A stretch of DNA of 64,000 bases, from contig JAJPJD010000051.1 of NCBI GenBank assembly GCA_021324355.1, forward strand, positions 16,606-80,605. The letters are read 5' to 3'. The stretch comes from Actinomycetota bacterium. GTDB lineage: Bacteria; Actinomycetota; Acidimicrobiia; Acidimicrobiales; RAAP-2. This document shows, in pieces, positions 47,693 through 56,711 of the stretch. The position numbers were made by a program, and so were the translations under genes. Below the pieces are notes generated by a model. It was not told the DNA's origin. It worked only from the letters and a program-made list of their open reading frames with translations, and did not search any database. Position 1 is the first letter of the stretch, and every line of letters begins with the position of its first letter.

Positions 47693-48451
47693 TCAGCCGG
47701 CTCGCCTCCCGACCAGCGCGCACCCGACCAGGACGCACGCGAGCGCCACGGAACCGACGATGGCGGCCCGGCTCCGGTCCGAGCGACCCGACGGGACCGC
47801 GGACACCAGGAGCAATGCCGCGGCCACGCTCAGCCCACCGCCCAGCGCGCACCAGCCGGCCGACCACCCCCAGGCGGCGCAGGTGACCGGGGTGCGCGCC
47901 CGGTGGAGCTCGTTCCGGCCGGCTCCCCGCTTCGGGATCTGCCCAGCGGCCATGGCCGTCCCCCCGCTGATCGCGGCCCAGGCCAGCCGGCCCGGGCTCC
48001 CCGCTGCGAGGGCCACCGGCACCAGGGCCGCCGATCCCGCCGCTGCGACCCACCCGAGGACCGCCGGCGGTTGGCAGCCGTCGAGGGCAATCGCACCGAT
48101 GGCAACGGTTGCCCCGGCCACCACGTCCAGCGGAGCGAGCGGGGCCAGGGTGGGGACCGCCGCCGCCAGTCCTGCGAACAGCGCCGCGCCGAGCAGCTCG
48201 ACGAGGGGGTAGCGGATGGAAATCGGTGCCGTGCAGTGGCGGCAGCGAGCCCGCAGCACGACCCAGGAGACCAGCGGGACGTTCTCGATCGCGCCGAGAG
48301 GGGCCTGGCACGCGGGGCACCGGGAGGCCGGCCGCAGGAGGGACTCGCCGCGGGGGAGTCGGTAGATGACCACGTTGAGGAACGACCCGACGGCCAGCCC
48401 GGCGGCCGCGCTCACGACGATGGCCAGCCCGCGGGCGGCTGCAGGGTCCAC
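47693..48451 (-). CDS. pilD: Prepilin peptidase-like protein lacking the GxGD motif
   Basis: 252 residues, membrane protein. The N-terminal methyltransferase part is intact: GSFLNVVIYRLPRGESL and two zinc CxxC pairs (RCPAC, CRHC) with NVPLVSW. The A24 peptidase part has about six hydrophobic segments and a first candidate Asp in AIALDG. Where the GxGD/GMGDVKL aspartyl motif should follow, it reads KRGAGRNELH, with no Asp. No other frame supplies the motif, so a simple frameshift does not explain it. It may be a peptidase-dead methylase, or use another Asp. The GTG at 48451 is 6 nt from minus-strand TACAGT; an open frame upstream is non-conserved. Confidence 0.75.
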   Translation of the reverse strand: MDPAAARGLAIVVSAAAGLAVGSFLNVVIYRLPRGESLLRPASRCPACQAPLGAIENVPLVSWVVLRARCRHCTAPISIRYPLVELLGAALFAGLAAAVPTLAPLAPLDVVAGATVAIGAIALDGCQPPAVLGWVAAAGSAALVPVALAAGSPGRLAWAAISGGTAMAAGQIPKRGAGRNELHRARTPVTCAAWGWSAGWCALGGGLSVAAALLLVSAVPSGRSDRSRAAIVGSVALACVLVGCALVGRRAG

Positions 48452-48541
48452 GGAGCCGACTGTAGTGGGCAACGGCGCAAAGACCCTGGTAGCAGCTGAG
48501 ATTTGTGGCCGACGATCCCCCAGTTCGCAGGGGTCGGGTCC

Positions 48542-48547
48542 TAAGCT
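48542..48547 (+). promoter_or_regulatory. Putative −10 of the pilB operon
   Basis: TAAGCT in the 242-nt divergent spacer; it would give a leader of about 140 nt. The leader includes a GC hairpin (GGCCCCTC…GAGGGGAGGCC, about 48584–48607). No GEMM (c-di-GMP) riboswitch core was recognised. Confidence 0.4.
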
Positions 48548-48693
48548 GAACCAGCACGGCCCTGCCCGGGTCCAGGGTCCGGGAGGGCCCCTCTTCGAGG
48601 GGAGGCCATGGCGGAAGCATGCGGCCTCGGCTGGTTCCCCGAAACCCAAGCGGGGCGCCGCAGAGACCACGAGCACATGAGGACCGGACTGGA

Positions 48694-50952
48694 GTGACCG
48701 ACACGGCGACCGCGAGCGCCCGTCGGTTGGCCGAGGACCACAACCTCCGGTTCGTCGACCTCACGGACACGGCGCTCGCCCCCGGTGCCGAGACCATCCT
48801 GAGCGAGACGGTGGCCCGACGGCACTGTGCCGTCCCGATGGGGCGGCGGCTCGGCACCCCGGTGATCGCGGTGGCCGATCCGAGCGACATCGTGGCCATG
48901 GACGACCTGCGGGCCGCGCTGGGCCGGGAGTTCTTCGCGGTGGTGGCCAGGGCCGACCAAATCGAACGGGCGATCGACCGCCTCTACCACCCAGAGCTGA
49001 CCGAGCCCCCTTCTCCGAGCGAGGCTTCGAACAGCGAGACCCGCTCCGACGCCCGGCCTGCTGCTGAGAGCCTCCCGGCACCGTTGCCCGAGCCGCCCGG
49101 CCCGGCGGTGCCCTCAGTCGGGCAACCCCAGCCCCGCCACACCTGGGGCAGCACCCAAGGGGACCAGGTGACCGAGTCGGCCGGCGGGCCTCCTCCGGCG
49201 CCGTCACCGCCCCCTGGGTTCGGCTCCTTCGGCACCGAGCCGGCCGGGACCCAGACCCAGCCCTCACTGCCGGCCGACGCCCCGCCGCTCGCTCGCGACC
49301 TCGTGCGATCCGGAAGGGTCAGCGAGGCCGAGATCCTCGCTGCCCTCGACGCTGTGCGCCAGAGCGGCGAATCGCTGGCTCGGTACTTGTTCAGCCGCGG
49401 TCTGGCGACCGAGGACGACATCGTGCGGGCGATGGCAGCGGAGGCCGGGCTCGAGTTCGTAGACCTGAATCAGGTCAACATCGACCGAGCCGCGGTCGCG
49501 CTCATCCCGCAATCCACTGCCGAGCACCACATGGTGCTGCCGATCGCCTTCGAGAACGGCGTTCCGGTCGTCGCCATGGCGAACCCGACGGACGTCTTCG
49601 CCATGGACGACCTCCGGACGATCATGGGAAGCAACTTCAAGCCCGTGGTCGCGACCCGCTCGCAGCTGGCAACGTTCAACCGGATCGTCCGAGACACCAC
49701 GGAGCAGGCTTCGGCGCTCGCGCAGGACGCGGCGGCCGCGTCCAACGCATCGACCGAGCTCGAGAACATCCAGACAGTCGTCGAGGACGCCCCGATCGTT
49801 CGGTACGTGAACCTGCTCATCCTGCAAGCACTGAACCAGCGGGCCTCCGACATCCACATCGAGCCCAAGCCCAACGAGCTCAAGATTCTCTTCCGAATCG
49901 ACGGAGTCATGCACGAGGCATCCACCGCGTCGCCCACCATCGCCCCGGCCGTGGTCAGCCGGCTCAAGGTGATCGGGGACATGGACATCACCGAGCACCG
50001 GATCCCCCAGGAGGGCCGGGTCTCGCTCTCGGTGAGCGATCGACAGATCGACCTTCGGATCGTCACTCTCCCGAGCGTGTGGGGCGAGACGGTAGTCATG
50101 CGGGTTCTGGACAAGTCGCAGAGCCTCCGATCGCTCCCAGAGCTCGGGTTCGCGCCGGACACTCTCGAACGATTCGCGCACGCCTACCACAAGCCCTACG
50201 GCGTGATCGTGGTCACTGGTCCAACTGGAGCCGGCAAGACCACCACCTTGTACTCGACGCTGATCGAGATCCTCACCCCCGAGAAGAGCGTGGTCACGGT
50301 GGAGGACCCGGTCGAGTACCAGATCGAGGGCGCAACGCAAGTCCAGATCAATCCGAAGGCCGGGCTGACCTGGCCGGTAGCGCTGAAGTCGATTCTCCGG
50401 GCCGACCCCGACATCGTGCTGATCGGAGAGATCCGCACGACCGAGACCGCAGTGATCGCGATGGAAGCAGCACTGAGCGGACACCTGGTCCTCACCACCT
50501 TGCACACCAATACCGCCGCCGCGACGCCGCTTCGCTTGACCGAGATGGGGATCGAGCCGTTCCTGGTGACCTCGGCCGTCGGGACCGTCCTGACGCAGCG
50601 GCTGGCTCGCGTGCTGTGCAACGTCTGCAAGGAACCGTTCGAAGCCTCGGAGAAGGACTTCTATGCAGCCGGCTACACCGAGTCCGACATCGAGGGGCTG
50701 GACATCTCCACTCTCTACCGTGCTGTCGGTTGCAGGACCTGTGCCAACACGGGCTACTCCGGGCGGATGGTGTTGGCCGAGGTCATGAACGTCACCGAGG
50801 AGATCGATCGGATGATCATCGAGCAGGCCTCAATAGCGGATATCGAGCGAAAGGCATGTGAGCAAGGCATGCGGACATTGCGCGCCGACGGACTGCGCCG
50901 AGCGGTCCAGGGCTATACCACGTTGGAAGAAGTCCTCCGGGTGGTCATGTGA
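48694..50952 (+). CDS. pilB: Pilus assembly ATPase PilB
   Basis: Powers pilus extension. 752 residues. The first MshEN-type domain (about 5–105) is followed by a Pro/Ser-rich linker (about 110–200) containing PPPGFGSFG. A second MshEN domain (about 205–345) follows; both repeats contain an AMDDLR element, and MshEN domains bind c-di-GMP in some PilB/MshE proteins. Then N2 and ATPase domains: SDIHIEPKPNELKILFRIDG, Walker A GPTGAGKTT at about 509, DPVEYQIEGATQVQIN, Walker B ADPDIVLIGEIRT, LTTLHTN. The tetracysteine zinc site CNVC/CRTC is typical of PilB. Stop overlaps pilT2 (GTGA). Confidence 0.95.
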   Translation: MTDTATASARRLAEDHNLRFVDLTDTALAPGAETILSETVARRHCAVPMGRRLGTPVIAVADPSDIVAMDDLRAALGREFFAVVARADQIERAIDRLYHPELTEPPSPSEASNSETRSDARPAAESLPAPLPEPPGPAVPSVGQPQPRHTWGSTQGDQVTESAGGPPPAPSPPPGFGSFGTEPAGTQTQPSLPADAPPLARDLVRSGRVSEAEILAALDAVRQSGESLARYLFSRGLATEDDIVRAMAAEAGLEFVDLNQVNIDRAAVALIPQSTAEHHMVLPIAFENGVPVVAMANPTDVFAMDDLRTIMGSNFKPVVATRSQLATFNRIVRDTTEQASALAQDAAAASNASTELENIQTVVEDAPIVRYVNLLILQALNQRASDIHIEPKPNELKILFRIDGVMHEASTASPTIAPAVVSRLKVIGDMDITEHRIPQEGRVSLSVSDRQIDLRIVTLPSVWGETVVMRVLDKSQSLRSLPELGFAPDTLERFAHAYHKPYGVIVVTGPTGAGKTTTLYSTLIEILTPEKSVVTVEDPVEYQIEGATQVQINPKAGLTWPVALKSILRADPDIVLIGEIRTTETAVIAMEAALSGHLVLTTLHTNTAAATPLRLTEMGIEPFLVTSAVGTVLTQRLARVLCNVCKEPFEASEKDFYAAGYTESDIEGLDISTLYRAVGCRTCANTGYSGRMVLAEVMNVTEEIDRMIIEQASIADIERKACEQGMRTLRADGLRRAVQGYTTLEEVLRVVM

Positions 50953-52910
50953 GCCCGGTCTCTAGTGCGACCAGGGCTGAGTGGTCCCGGCGGTTGGCCC
51001 GAGCGCTCGTCGCCGGTGGCTTCCTCAACGAGGTGACGATCAACGCCTACCTGGTGCAGGCAACTGAGCACAACATCCCCTTGAGCGTCATCCTCGTCCA
51101 GCGCGAGCCGGGCCTCATCGAGGTAGTCCTCAACACGCTTGGCCAGCTTGCACGGATGCGAGTGGTGGACCTCGAGGTCGAGCCCCCCGTCGGGGAGGTG
51201 CGCCAGCTGCTTCCGCCGATGATGGCTCTCGAGCACCGGGCCATCCCGTTGCGCTTGTCCGGCGGTCAGGTGGTGACGGCGTTCGCCGAGCCGCCGGAGC
51301 CCGACGACGTTGCGGCGATCTCAGGAGTTCTCGGGCACCCGGTCGTGCCGGTGCTGGCCAACCCGTTGACCGTCGACCGGATGGTCCAGCCGGCCGAAGC
51401 CGCCGTGGCCGGTGGCCGGCCAGCCGCGGCCCGGGGCCAGACCGCAGCCCAGATCATCGGCCTCCACGAGGGTCGGGAGCGGGCCGTCTCGCCCGATCTG
51501 ACAGCGCCCCGACACGCTCGGGTGGACGAGGCTGGTCCTGCGCACCCGGCCGGGCAGCGTTCGACCGGCCGGGCTGTTGACACCGAGCCACCCATCGTCC
51601 CACCGCCGCCGCCGGTGCTGACCACGGTGCCTCCGGCTGAAGATCGGGGTGAGCCGGTCCCGCCGCCGCCGCCGCCGGTGCTGACCACGGTGCCTCCGGC
51701 TGAAGATCGGGGTGAGCCGGTCCCACCGCCACCGCCGACCGTTCGGCCAGAGGCCGGTGCCGAACCCGGTCCGCCCTCACTGGCGGACACCTTCGGGTCG
51801 TCGGCGTCCTTCCGGCGCCGTCGGGCGGCCGATGTGGGATTCCGGCTCCACATCGATGACCTGTTGCGCTATGTCGTGAACGTCGGCGCTTCCGACCTGC
51901 ACCTCACGGCCAACCTTGCACCAACCGTCCGGCTTCATGGCGCGCTGCGGGCAATGGAGGACGTCGAGCCCCTCGACGCCGAGACTCTCCAGGAGATGAT
52001 CTTCGGGGTCCTCCCACAGGCAGCCCGCGAGCGTTTCGAGGCTGAGCACGAGCTCGACACCTCGCACTCTGTGGCAGGGGTCGGTCGGTTCCGCGTCAAC
52101 GTGGCGCTGCAACGCGGGACGGTGACCGTCGCCATGCGTCCCATCCCGCACGACATCCCGCAGTTCGACGACCTGGGGTTGCCCGAGTCGGTGAAGTCGT
52201 TCGCCGAGCTGCGCCGAGGGCTGGTCCTGGTCACCGGGCCGACTGGCTCGGGAAAGTCGACGTCCTTGGCATCCCTGATCGACATCATCAACCGGACCAA
52301 GCCGCTCCACATCGTGACCGTCGAGGACCCAATCGAGTTCCTCCACAACCACAAGCGCTCGGTGATCACCCAGCGCGAGGTCGGGGCCGATACGGCCTCG
52401 TTCTCAGAAGCCCTGCGCCGCGTCCTGCGACAAGACCCCGACGTCATCTTGGTCGGCGAGTTGCGCGACCTCGAGACGATCGCGACTGCTCTGACAGCGG
52501 CCGAGACTGGTCACCTTGTCTTCGCAACGCTGCACACCCAGGACGCACCGTCGACTGTCGACCGGATCATCGACGTCTTCCCGCCCAGCCAGCAAGAGCA
52601 GATCAGGATCCAGCTCGCGTCATCGCTGCGGGGCGTGGTCACCCAACAGCTGGTTCCCGTTGTCGATGGGACCGGACGGGCCGTTGCGGCCGAGGTACTG
52701 GTGTGCACGCCGGCCATCCAGAACTTGATCCGCGCCGCCAAGACCCATCAGATCTACTCGCTGATGCAGACTGGGTCCCAGTTCGGGATGCAGACCATGG
52801 ATCAGAGCCTGGCCAAGCTCGTCCAGACGGGCGTCATCTCCGTCGACATGGGGCTTGATCGCTGCCGTGACGAGGAGGACTTCCGCAACCACATTCGAGG
52901 GATCGCATGA
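50949..52910 (+). CDS. Hybrid MshEN–linker–PilT ATPase (PilT2)
   Basis: 653 residues. Residues about 5–150 form a degenerate MshEN-like module (LVAGGFLNEVTINAYLVQATEHN…). Residues about 195–275 are a proline-rich linker with two perfect 21-residue repeats. Residues about 295–653 are a complete PilT: GASDLHLTANLAPTVRLHG, Walker A GPTGSGKST at about 430, VEDPIEFLHNHKRS, RQDPDVILVGELRD, GHLVFATLHT, and PAIQNLIRAAKTHQI, which matches the AIRNLIRE retraction signature better than the standalone PilT here. PilT proteins normally lack an MshEN domain. Co-translated with pilB, so extension and retraction ATPases are made together. Confidence 0.88.
   Translation: MSPVSSATRAEWSRRLARALVAGGFLNEVTINAYLVQATEHNIPLSVILVQREPGLIEVVLNTLGQLARMRVVDLEVEPPVGEVRQLLPPMMALEHRAIPLRLSGGQVVTAFAEPPEPDDVAAISGVLGHPVVPVLANPLTVDRMVQPAEAAVAGGRPAAARGQTAAQIIGLHEGRERAVSPDLTAPRHARVDEAGPAHPAGQRSTGRAVDTEPPIVPPPPPVLTTVPPAEDRGEPVPPPPPPVLTTVPPAEDRGEPVPPPPPTVRPEAGAEPGPPSLADTFGSSASFRRRRAADVGFRLHIDDLLRYVVNVGASDLHLTANLAPTVRLHGALRAMEDVEPLDAETLQEMIFGVLPQAARERFEAEHELDTSHSVAGVGRFRVNVALQRGTVTVAMRPIPHDIPQFDDLGLPESVKSFAELRRGLVLVTGPTGSGKSTSLASLIDIINRTKPLHIVTVEDPIEFLHNHKRSVITQREVGADTASFSEALRRVLRQDPDVILVGELRDLETIATALTAAETGHLVFATLHTQDAPSTVDRIIDVFPPSQQEQIRIQLASSLRGVVTQQLVPVVDGTGRAVAAEVLVCTPAIQNLIRAAKTHQIYSLMQTGSQFGMQTMDQSLAKLVQTGVISVDMGLDRCRDEEDFRNHIRGIA
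51600..51733. repeat. 63-bp direct repeat in PilT2 linker
   Basis: Two nearly identical copies, starting with GGTGCTGACC at 51614 and 51677 (63 bp apart), encode VLTTVPPAEDRGEPV flanked by runs of proline. In-frame linker duplication. Confidence 0.85.
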
Positions 52911-52944
52911 CCCCGATCACGGGTGAGCACGGAGGGGCGACCGC

Positions 52945-54168
52945 GTGAGCACCACCTTCGACTACAAGGTGCGGGATCAGATGGGCAACCTTGTCGAGGG
53001 CACGCTGCAAGCCGACAGCATCCCGGTGGTCGTTCACCGACTCCGCGAGATGGGCTATCTGCCGGTCTCCGTCGTCCCGGCGAAGGGCAAGGGCCTCAGG
53101 ACCGAGATCATCATCCCAGGGTTCTCCGATCGGGTGAAGCCCAAGGAAGTTGCGGTGTTCACGCGGCAGTTCGCGACCATGGTGGACTCGGGGCTCTCCA
53201 TCAGTCGGTCCATTGCCGTGCTCGCTGCCCAGGTCGAGAACAAGCACTTTGCGCTCATTCTCCGGCGAATCCACGAAGACCTCGACTCCGGCACCAGCCT
53301 GTCGGCGGCCCTGGCCAAGTTCCCGAAGCTGTTCGACAACCTCTACGTGGCCATGGTCGCTGCCGGCGAGGTCGGCGGAAGCATCGATCTCGTGCTCAAG
53401 GACATCGCCAGCAACCTCGAGAAGCAGGTGGAGCTGAACCGCAAGATCCGGGGCGCGATGACCTATCCAGTGATCGTCGTCTCGGTGATCGCCATCATCG
53501 TCACCGTGATGATGGTGGTCATCGTCCCCATCTTCAAGAAGCTCTTCACCAGCTTGGGTGGCCAGCTCCCGACGCCGACGCGGATCTTGATCTCAATCTC
53601 TGACACCCTGGCCAGTTGGCGAGTCGGCCTGGTCATCCTGTTCGTCGGCATCGGGGTCGTGCTGTTCCGGCGATGGATCAAGACGGACAAGGGGATGCGG
53701 GCGTGGGATCGCTTCAAGATGCGACCACCGGTGTTCGGCCCCCTCAGCCACAAGGCAGGGATGAGTCGATTCGCGTCGACCCTGTCGTCGCTGCTCTCGG
53801 CTGGCGTCCCGGCCCTCGAGGCGCTGGACATCACAGCAAATGCGTCTGGAAACTCCATCATCTACGACGCGGTGATGGAGGTGAAGGCTCGAGTTCGAGA
53901 AGGCAGTGCCTTTGCCGATCCGATGAGCCGCCTCGAAGTGTTCACGCCTCTCATGGTCCAGATGGTCGAGGTCGGCGAGCAGACCGGTGCCCTCGACGAG
54001 ATGTTGCAGCGCATCGCCGACTTCTACATGGGCGAGGTTGACCAGACCGTCGACAACCTGACGTCGATCCTGGAGCCGTTCCTGGTGGTCGTGATGGGAG
54101 TGGTGATTGGGGCCATCATCATCAGCCTCTACCTCCCGATGTTCGACTACATCAAGCTGATCCACTGA
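52945..54168 (+). CDS. pilC: Pilus inner-membrane platform protein PilC
   Basis: Membrane platform that couples ATPase rotation to pilin insertion or extraction. 407 residues with two GspF/PilC domains. The first is VFTRQFATMVDSGLSISRSIAVL…GGSIDLVLKDIA, with TM about 170–195; the second is FASTLSSLLSAGVPALEAL…VEVGEQTGALDEML, with TMs near 225–245 and at the C-terminus (LVVVMGVVIGAIIISLYLPMF). GTG start with GGAGGGG 9 nt upstream, 34 nt after pilT2, last gene of the pilB–pilT2–pilC operon. Confidence 0.95.
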   Translation: MSTTFDYKVRDQMGNLVEGTLQADSIPVVVHRLREMGYLPVSVVPAKGKGLRTEIIIPGFSDRVKPKEVAVFTRQFATMVDSGLSISRSIAVLAAQVENKHFALILRRIHEDLDSGTSLSAALAKFPKLFDNLYVAMVAAGEVGGSIDLVLKDIASNLEKQVELNRKIRGAMTYPVIVVSVIAIIVTVMMVVIVPIFKKLFTSLGGQLPTPTRILISISDTLASWRVGLVILFVGIGVVLFRRWIKTDKGMRAWDRFKMRPPVFGPLSHKAGMSRFASTLSSLLSAGVPALEALDITANASGNSIIYDAVMEVKARVREGSAFADPMSRLEVFTPLMVQMVEVGEQTGALDEMLQRIADFYMGEVDQTVDNLTSILEPFLVVVMGVVIGAIIISLYLPMFDYIKLIH

Positions 54169-54189
54169 CCATGGCGCCGGCCGGTGAGC

Positions 54190-55005
54190 TCAGGCCGGTG
54201 TAACCAAGCACCCGGCCAGCGGGTTGGTCGGTTCGGGTTCGGGCGGGAGCCCAGGGCCGACCGCCGGAGCGGGCTGGCCGAACCGAACCGAGGCGCCGAA
54301 GGGTCCGAAGGTCGTGACGACTGTCGTGATCACGCTTGCGGTCGCCGGGCTGCTCGAGCGGGTGACGAGTTTGAACCGGACCAGGCGTCCACCTCCGTCG
54401 ACCCAGGCCTCGGCGCTCTCGCTCCGGGTCGCCGGGGGTCCCGACCCCGAGTCGCAGCTGATGTCAATCGAGCCCAGGACATACTCGGTCAGCCCGGCCC
54501 GTTGCGCTCGAGTCGCTGGCAGTGCCGGCTCGGGAAGCGTCGGCTGGACGACCGGTCCGGCGAGCGCCCCGAGCGGGGGGATCGAGAGCCCGGCCGACCG
54601 CAACCAGGGGCCATGGAACCGTGGGTGACCGGCCTGGTCGGATCCGAACCGGGCGAAGGCGTGTCCGTGGACCACGACCGACTCGACCCACTGGTCGGGG
54701 ACCCCGGTGCTCATGCTCACCGTGACGGCACGGGCGTCGCGACCGACGAAGTCGGCGACGCCAACCGTGCGGCTGGTGGAGAGAGCGCCGGAGCCTCCGT
54801 TCGAGCTGAGCACCATGGTGAAATCCAGCGGTCCGCTTGCTTCGGTGGTGCGCAGGACCGCTGGCCATGGGGCGGCCTGGGGTACCGGCCCGGTCGGCGC
54901 CTGCCACGCGCCCAGCCACGCCACGAACCCGCTGGCCACGACCACGGTCGCAACCGAGGCTGACGAGCCGATGGCTCGACGTCGCAGCGCCACGGCGGTC
55001 ATCAT
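54190..55005 (-). CDS. Exported protein of unknown function
   Basis: About 271 residues. One N-terminal membrane anchor or uncleaved signal (SASVATVVVASGFVAWLGAW). The extracytoplasmic region is beta-rich in appearance, with TMVLSSNGGSGALSTSRTVGVADF and ESVVVHGHAFARFGSDQ. This pattern recalls LppX/LprG-type lipid-carrier or LolA-like folds, but that is only a resemblance. Two cysteines (ISCDSGSG and LAGCLV) could pair. Start ambiguous between ATG 55005 and 55002; the open frame beyond is basic low-complexity. Convergent with pilC; a pilus-accessory role is possible only by position. Confidence 0.5.
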   Translation of the reverse strand: MMTAVALRRRAIGSSASVATVVVASGFVAWLGAWQAPTGPVPQAAPWPAVLRTTEASGPLDFTMVLSSNGGSGALSTSRTVGVADFVGRDARAVTVSMSTGVPDQWVESVVVHGHAFARFGSDQAGHPRFHGPWLRSAGLSIPPLGALAGPVVQPTLPEPALPATRAQRAGLTEYVLGSIDISCDSGSGPPATRSESAEAWVDGGGRLVRFKLVTRSSSPATASVITTVVTTFGPFGASVRFGQPAPAVGPGLPPEPEPTNPLAGCLVTPA

Positions 55006-55047
55006 GCCCGAGGCCGTTGCCGCTGCGACGAACCGGCCGGTGCCGAC

Positions 55048-56256
55048 GTGACTTCCCGGTCCCGGCGTGCTGCAGTGGCGCCGGTGTCCGGGCCGAACGG
55101 CGACTCGTGGGAGGACCCGGCCGGATCGGTTACGGGCGGCCAGTCGCCTCCAGTCTCTCGACGAGGACGACTGGTCGCGCTCCGGCGATGGTGGCCGGGT
55201 GTGCGGGTGGTAGTGACCCTGGGCGGGGCGGCCCTTGTCGTCTGGGTGCTGAGCAGCCACACAGACGAACTGTCTGGACTGTCGTCGGTCGCTCGCCACT
55301 TCTCGTGGGGCTGGCTGGTTCCGGCCACACTCGTTGAGGCTGGCTCGTATCTCGCTCTGGCCATCCTGCAGCGTCGACTCCTTGGGGTGGGTGGGGTGCG
55401 TCCTCCGTTGACGACGCTGTCGGCGGTCACCTTGGCCTCGCAGGCCATCGTCAACTCGATGCCGGCCGGTGGAGCAGTGGCCGCGGTGTACGGGTTCCGG
55501 TGGTTCCGCCGTCTTGGCGCCAGTGACTCCTTAGCGGTGTGGTCTCTCGTCGCCACGGTCGTCGTCGGCGTCCTCTCCTTGGCGGTGGTGGCGAGCGCCG
55601 GCCTGGCCCTTGCCACCGGGGAGGGTGCCAGCCTCGACCTGGTGCCGGTCACGGTTGGCGTGCTGGTTGCGACGGTGGGAATCGGCGCCCTCTTCCTCTA
55701 CCACCGTCCTCAGCGGGCGGTGGCGGTGTGGCTGTTGCGAGCGTCCCGTCGATTGACCGGGCGACCCCTGGCCGGCCTCGAGGCGCGCGCTGCGGCGTTC
55801 ATGGCCCGGGTGGCCGAGTACCGGCCCTCCCCGCTGGACGTGGTGTTGGTGATCTCCTGGGGCGCCGCCAACTGGGTCCTCGACTGCGCCTGCTTCGCGC
55901 TGAGCTTCCCCGCGGTGGGCGCCGGGATCCCCTGGAAGGGGCTCCTCCTCTCCTATGGCGCCGGCCAGCTGGCCGCCAACCTTCCCATCACCCCCGGCGG
56001 GCTGGGCGTGGTCGAGGGAAGCATCACCATCGCGCTGGTGGCCTTCGGCGGGAACCGGGCCTCGACCGTCGGCGCCGTGCTCGTCTACCGGCTGATCAGC
56101 TTCTGGTGTCAGCTGGTGGTGGGCTGGGCCGCGGCCGGGTGGCTCGCGGTCAGGGCGGGACGAACCCGCCGGCAACTGGCCGGGGACCGTCCCAAGGACG
56201 AGCTCCTGGCCCCGGTGGTGGCCGGCCGCCATGAGGAGGACCGGTCGCCGTGCTGA
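55048..56256 (+). CDS. Flippase-like / lysylphosphatidylglycerol-synthase TM-domain protein
   Basis: 402 residues, about eight membrane segments. The family hallmarks are SMPAGGAVAAVYGFRWFRRLGAS in the middle and LAANLPITPGGLGVVEGSI near the end, as in the UPF0104/YbhN/AglD group (LPG_synthase_TM). Such proteins move or modify lipid-linked intermediates; no catalytic aminoacyltransferase domain is attached, so this is a membrane-only member. The N-terminal 30 residues are non-conserved and the start could lie later. Overlaps the next gene by 7 nt. Confidence 0.8.
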   Translation: MTSRSRRAAVAPVSGPNGDSWEDPAGSVTGGQSPPVSRRGRLVALRRWWPGVRVVVTLGGAALVVWVLSSHTDELSGLSSVARHFSWGWLVPATLVEAGSYLALAILQRRLLGVGGVRPPLTTLSAVTLASQAIVNSMPAGGAVAAVYGFRWFRRLGASDSLAVWSLVATVVVGVLSLAVVASAGLALATGEGASLDLVPVTVGVLVATVGIGALFLYHRPQRAVAVWLLRASRRLTGRPLAGLEARAAAFMARVAEYRPSPLDVVLVISWGAANWVLDCACFALSFPAVGAGIPWKGLLLSYGAGQLAANLPITPGGLGVVEGSITIALVAFGGNRASTVGAVLVYRLISFWCQLVVGWAAAGWLAVRAGRTRRQLAGDRPKDELLAPVVAGRHEEDRSPC

Positions 56257-56702
56257 GCACAGCGGAGCGAGCGAGCCGAGCGCGGCGGGCGCGCCGCTGG
56301 CTCGCCGCCGCCCTGATTGCGGCGTCGTTGACCACGCTGGCCGGCTGCTCGGCCGGCCGAGCCAGCCTGGGGACGAGCGATGCCCCGTGCTACGTCGCCC
56401 TGCCCACCGCGGCCCGTGCCGTGGGGTCCCACGGCCGGTTGCTCGGGGTCCGACTGCTGGCCGTCTCGTCGGTCACCTACCGACGGCTCGACGCGGCGAT
56501 CGATCAGGCCGGGCTCAGTTCCGGCCGAGTGTGCCTGGTCGCGTTCAGCGGCACCTTCAGCGCGAGCTCGGTCGACAAGCCGGCTGGTCGGCGGTTCGGC
56601 CACCTGGCGGTGGTGGTGCTGCGCTACCCGTCCGGGTCCCTCGTGGCGACCGTTCTGTTCCGGCGGCTCCCGACTCGCTTCGGCCACCCCCACCTGGGCT
56701 GA
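56250..56702 (+). CDS. Small lipoprotein
   Basis: 150 residues. Basic N-terminus RARRARRW, hydrophobic core, and lipobox LAGC with Cys at about 33. The rest is a compact domain with two further cysteines (DAPCYVALP, GRVCLVAFSG) and a C-terminal HLAVVVLRYPSGSLVATVLFRRLP strand pair. Function unknown. GTG start overlaps the preceding flippase-like gene, implying co-translation and perhaps a shared envelope role. Confidence 0.65.
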   Translation: MLSTAERASRARRARRWLAAALIAASLTTLAGCSAGRASLGTSDAPCYVALPTAARAVGSHGRLLGVRLLAVSSVTYRRLDAAIDQAGLSSGRVCLVAFSGTFSASSVDKPAGRRFGHLAVVVLRYPSGSLVATVLFRRLPTRFGHPHLG

Positions 56703-56711
56703 ACGTCTGGT

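Noticed and set aside
47693..48451. Frameshift explaining the missing GxGD in the prepilin peptidase
   Set aside because: Neither alternative minus-strand frame encodes a GxGD or VKLA-like sequence in this interval.
48471..48693. c-di-GMP (GEMM) riboswitch in the pilB leader
   Set aside because: A hairpin and a GGAAGC…CCGAAA stretch drew attention, but the conserved GEMM core (GACGCAAAGC and tetraloop–receptor pair) is absent.
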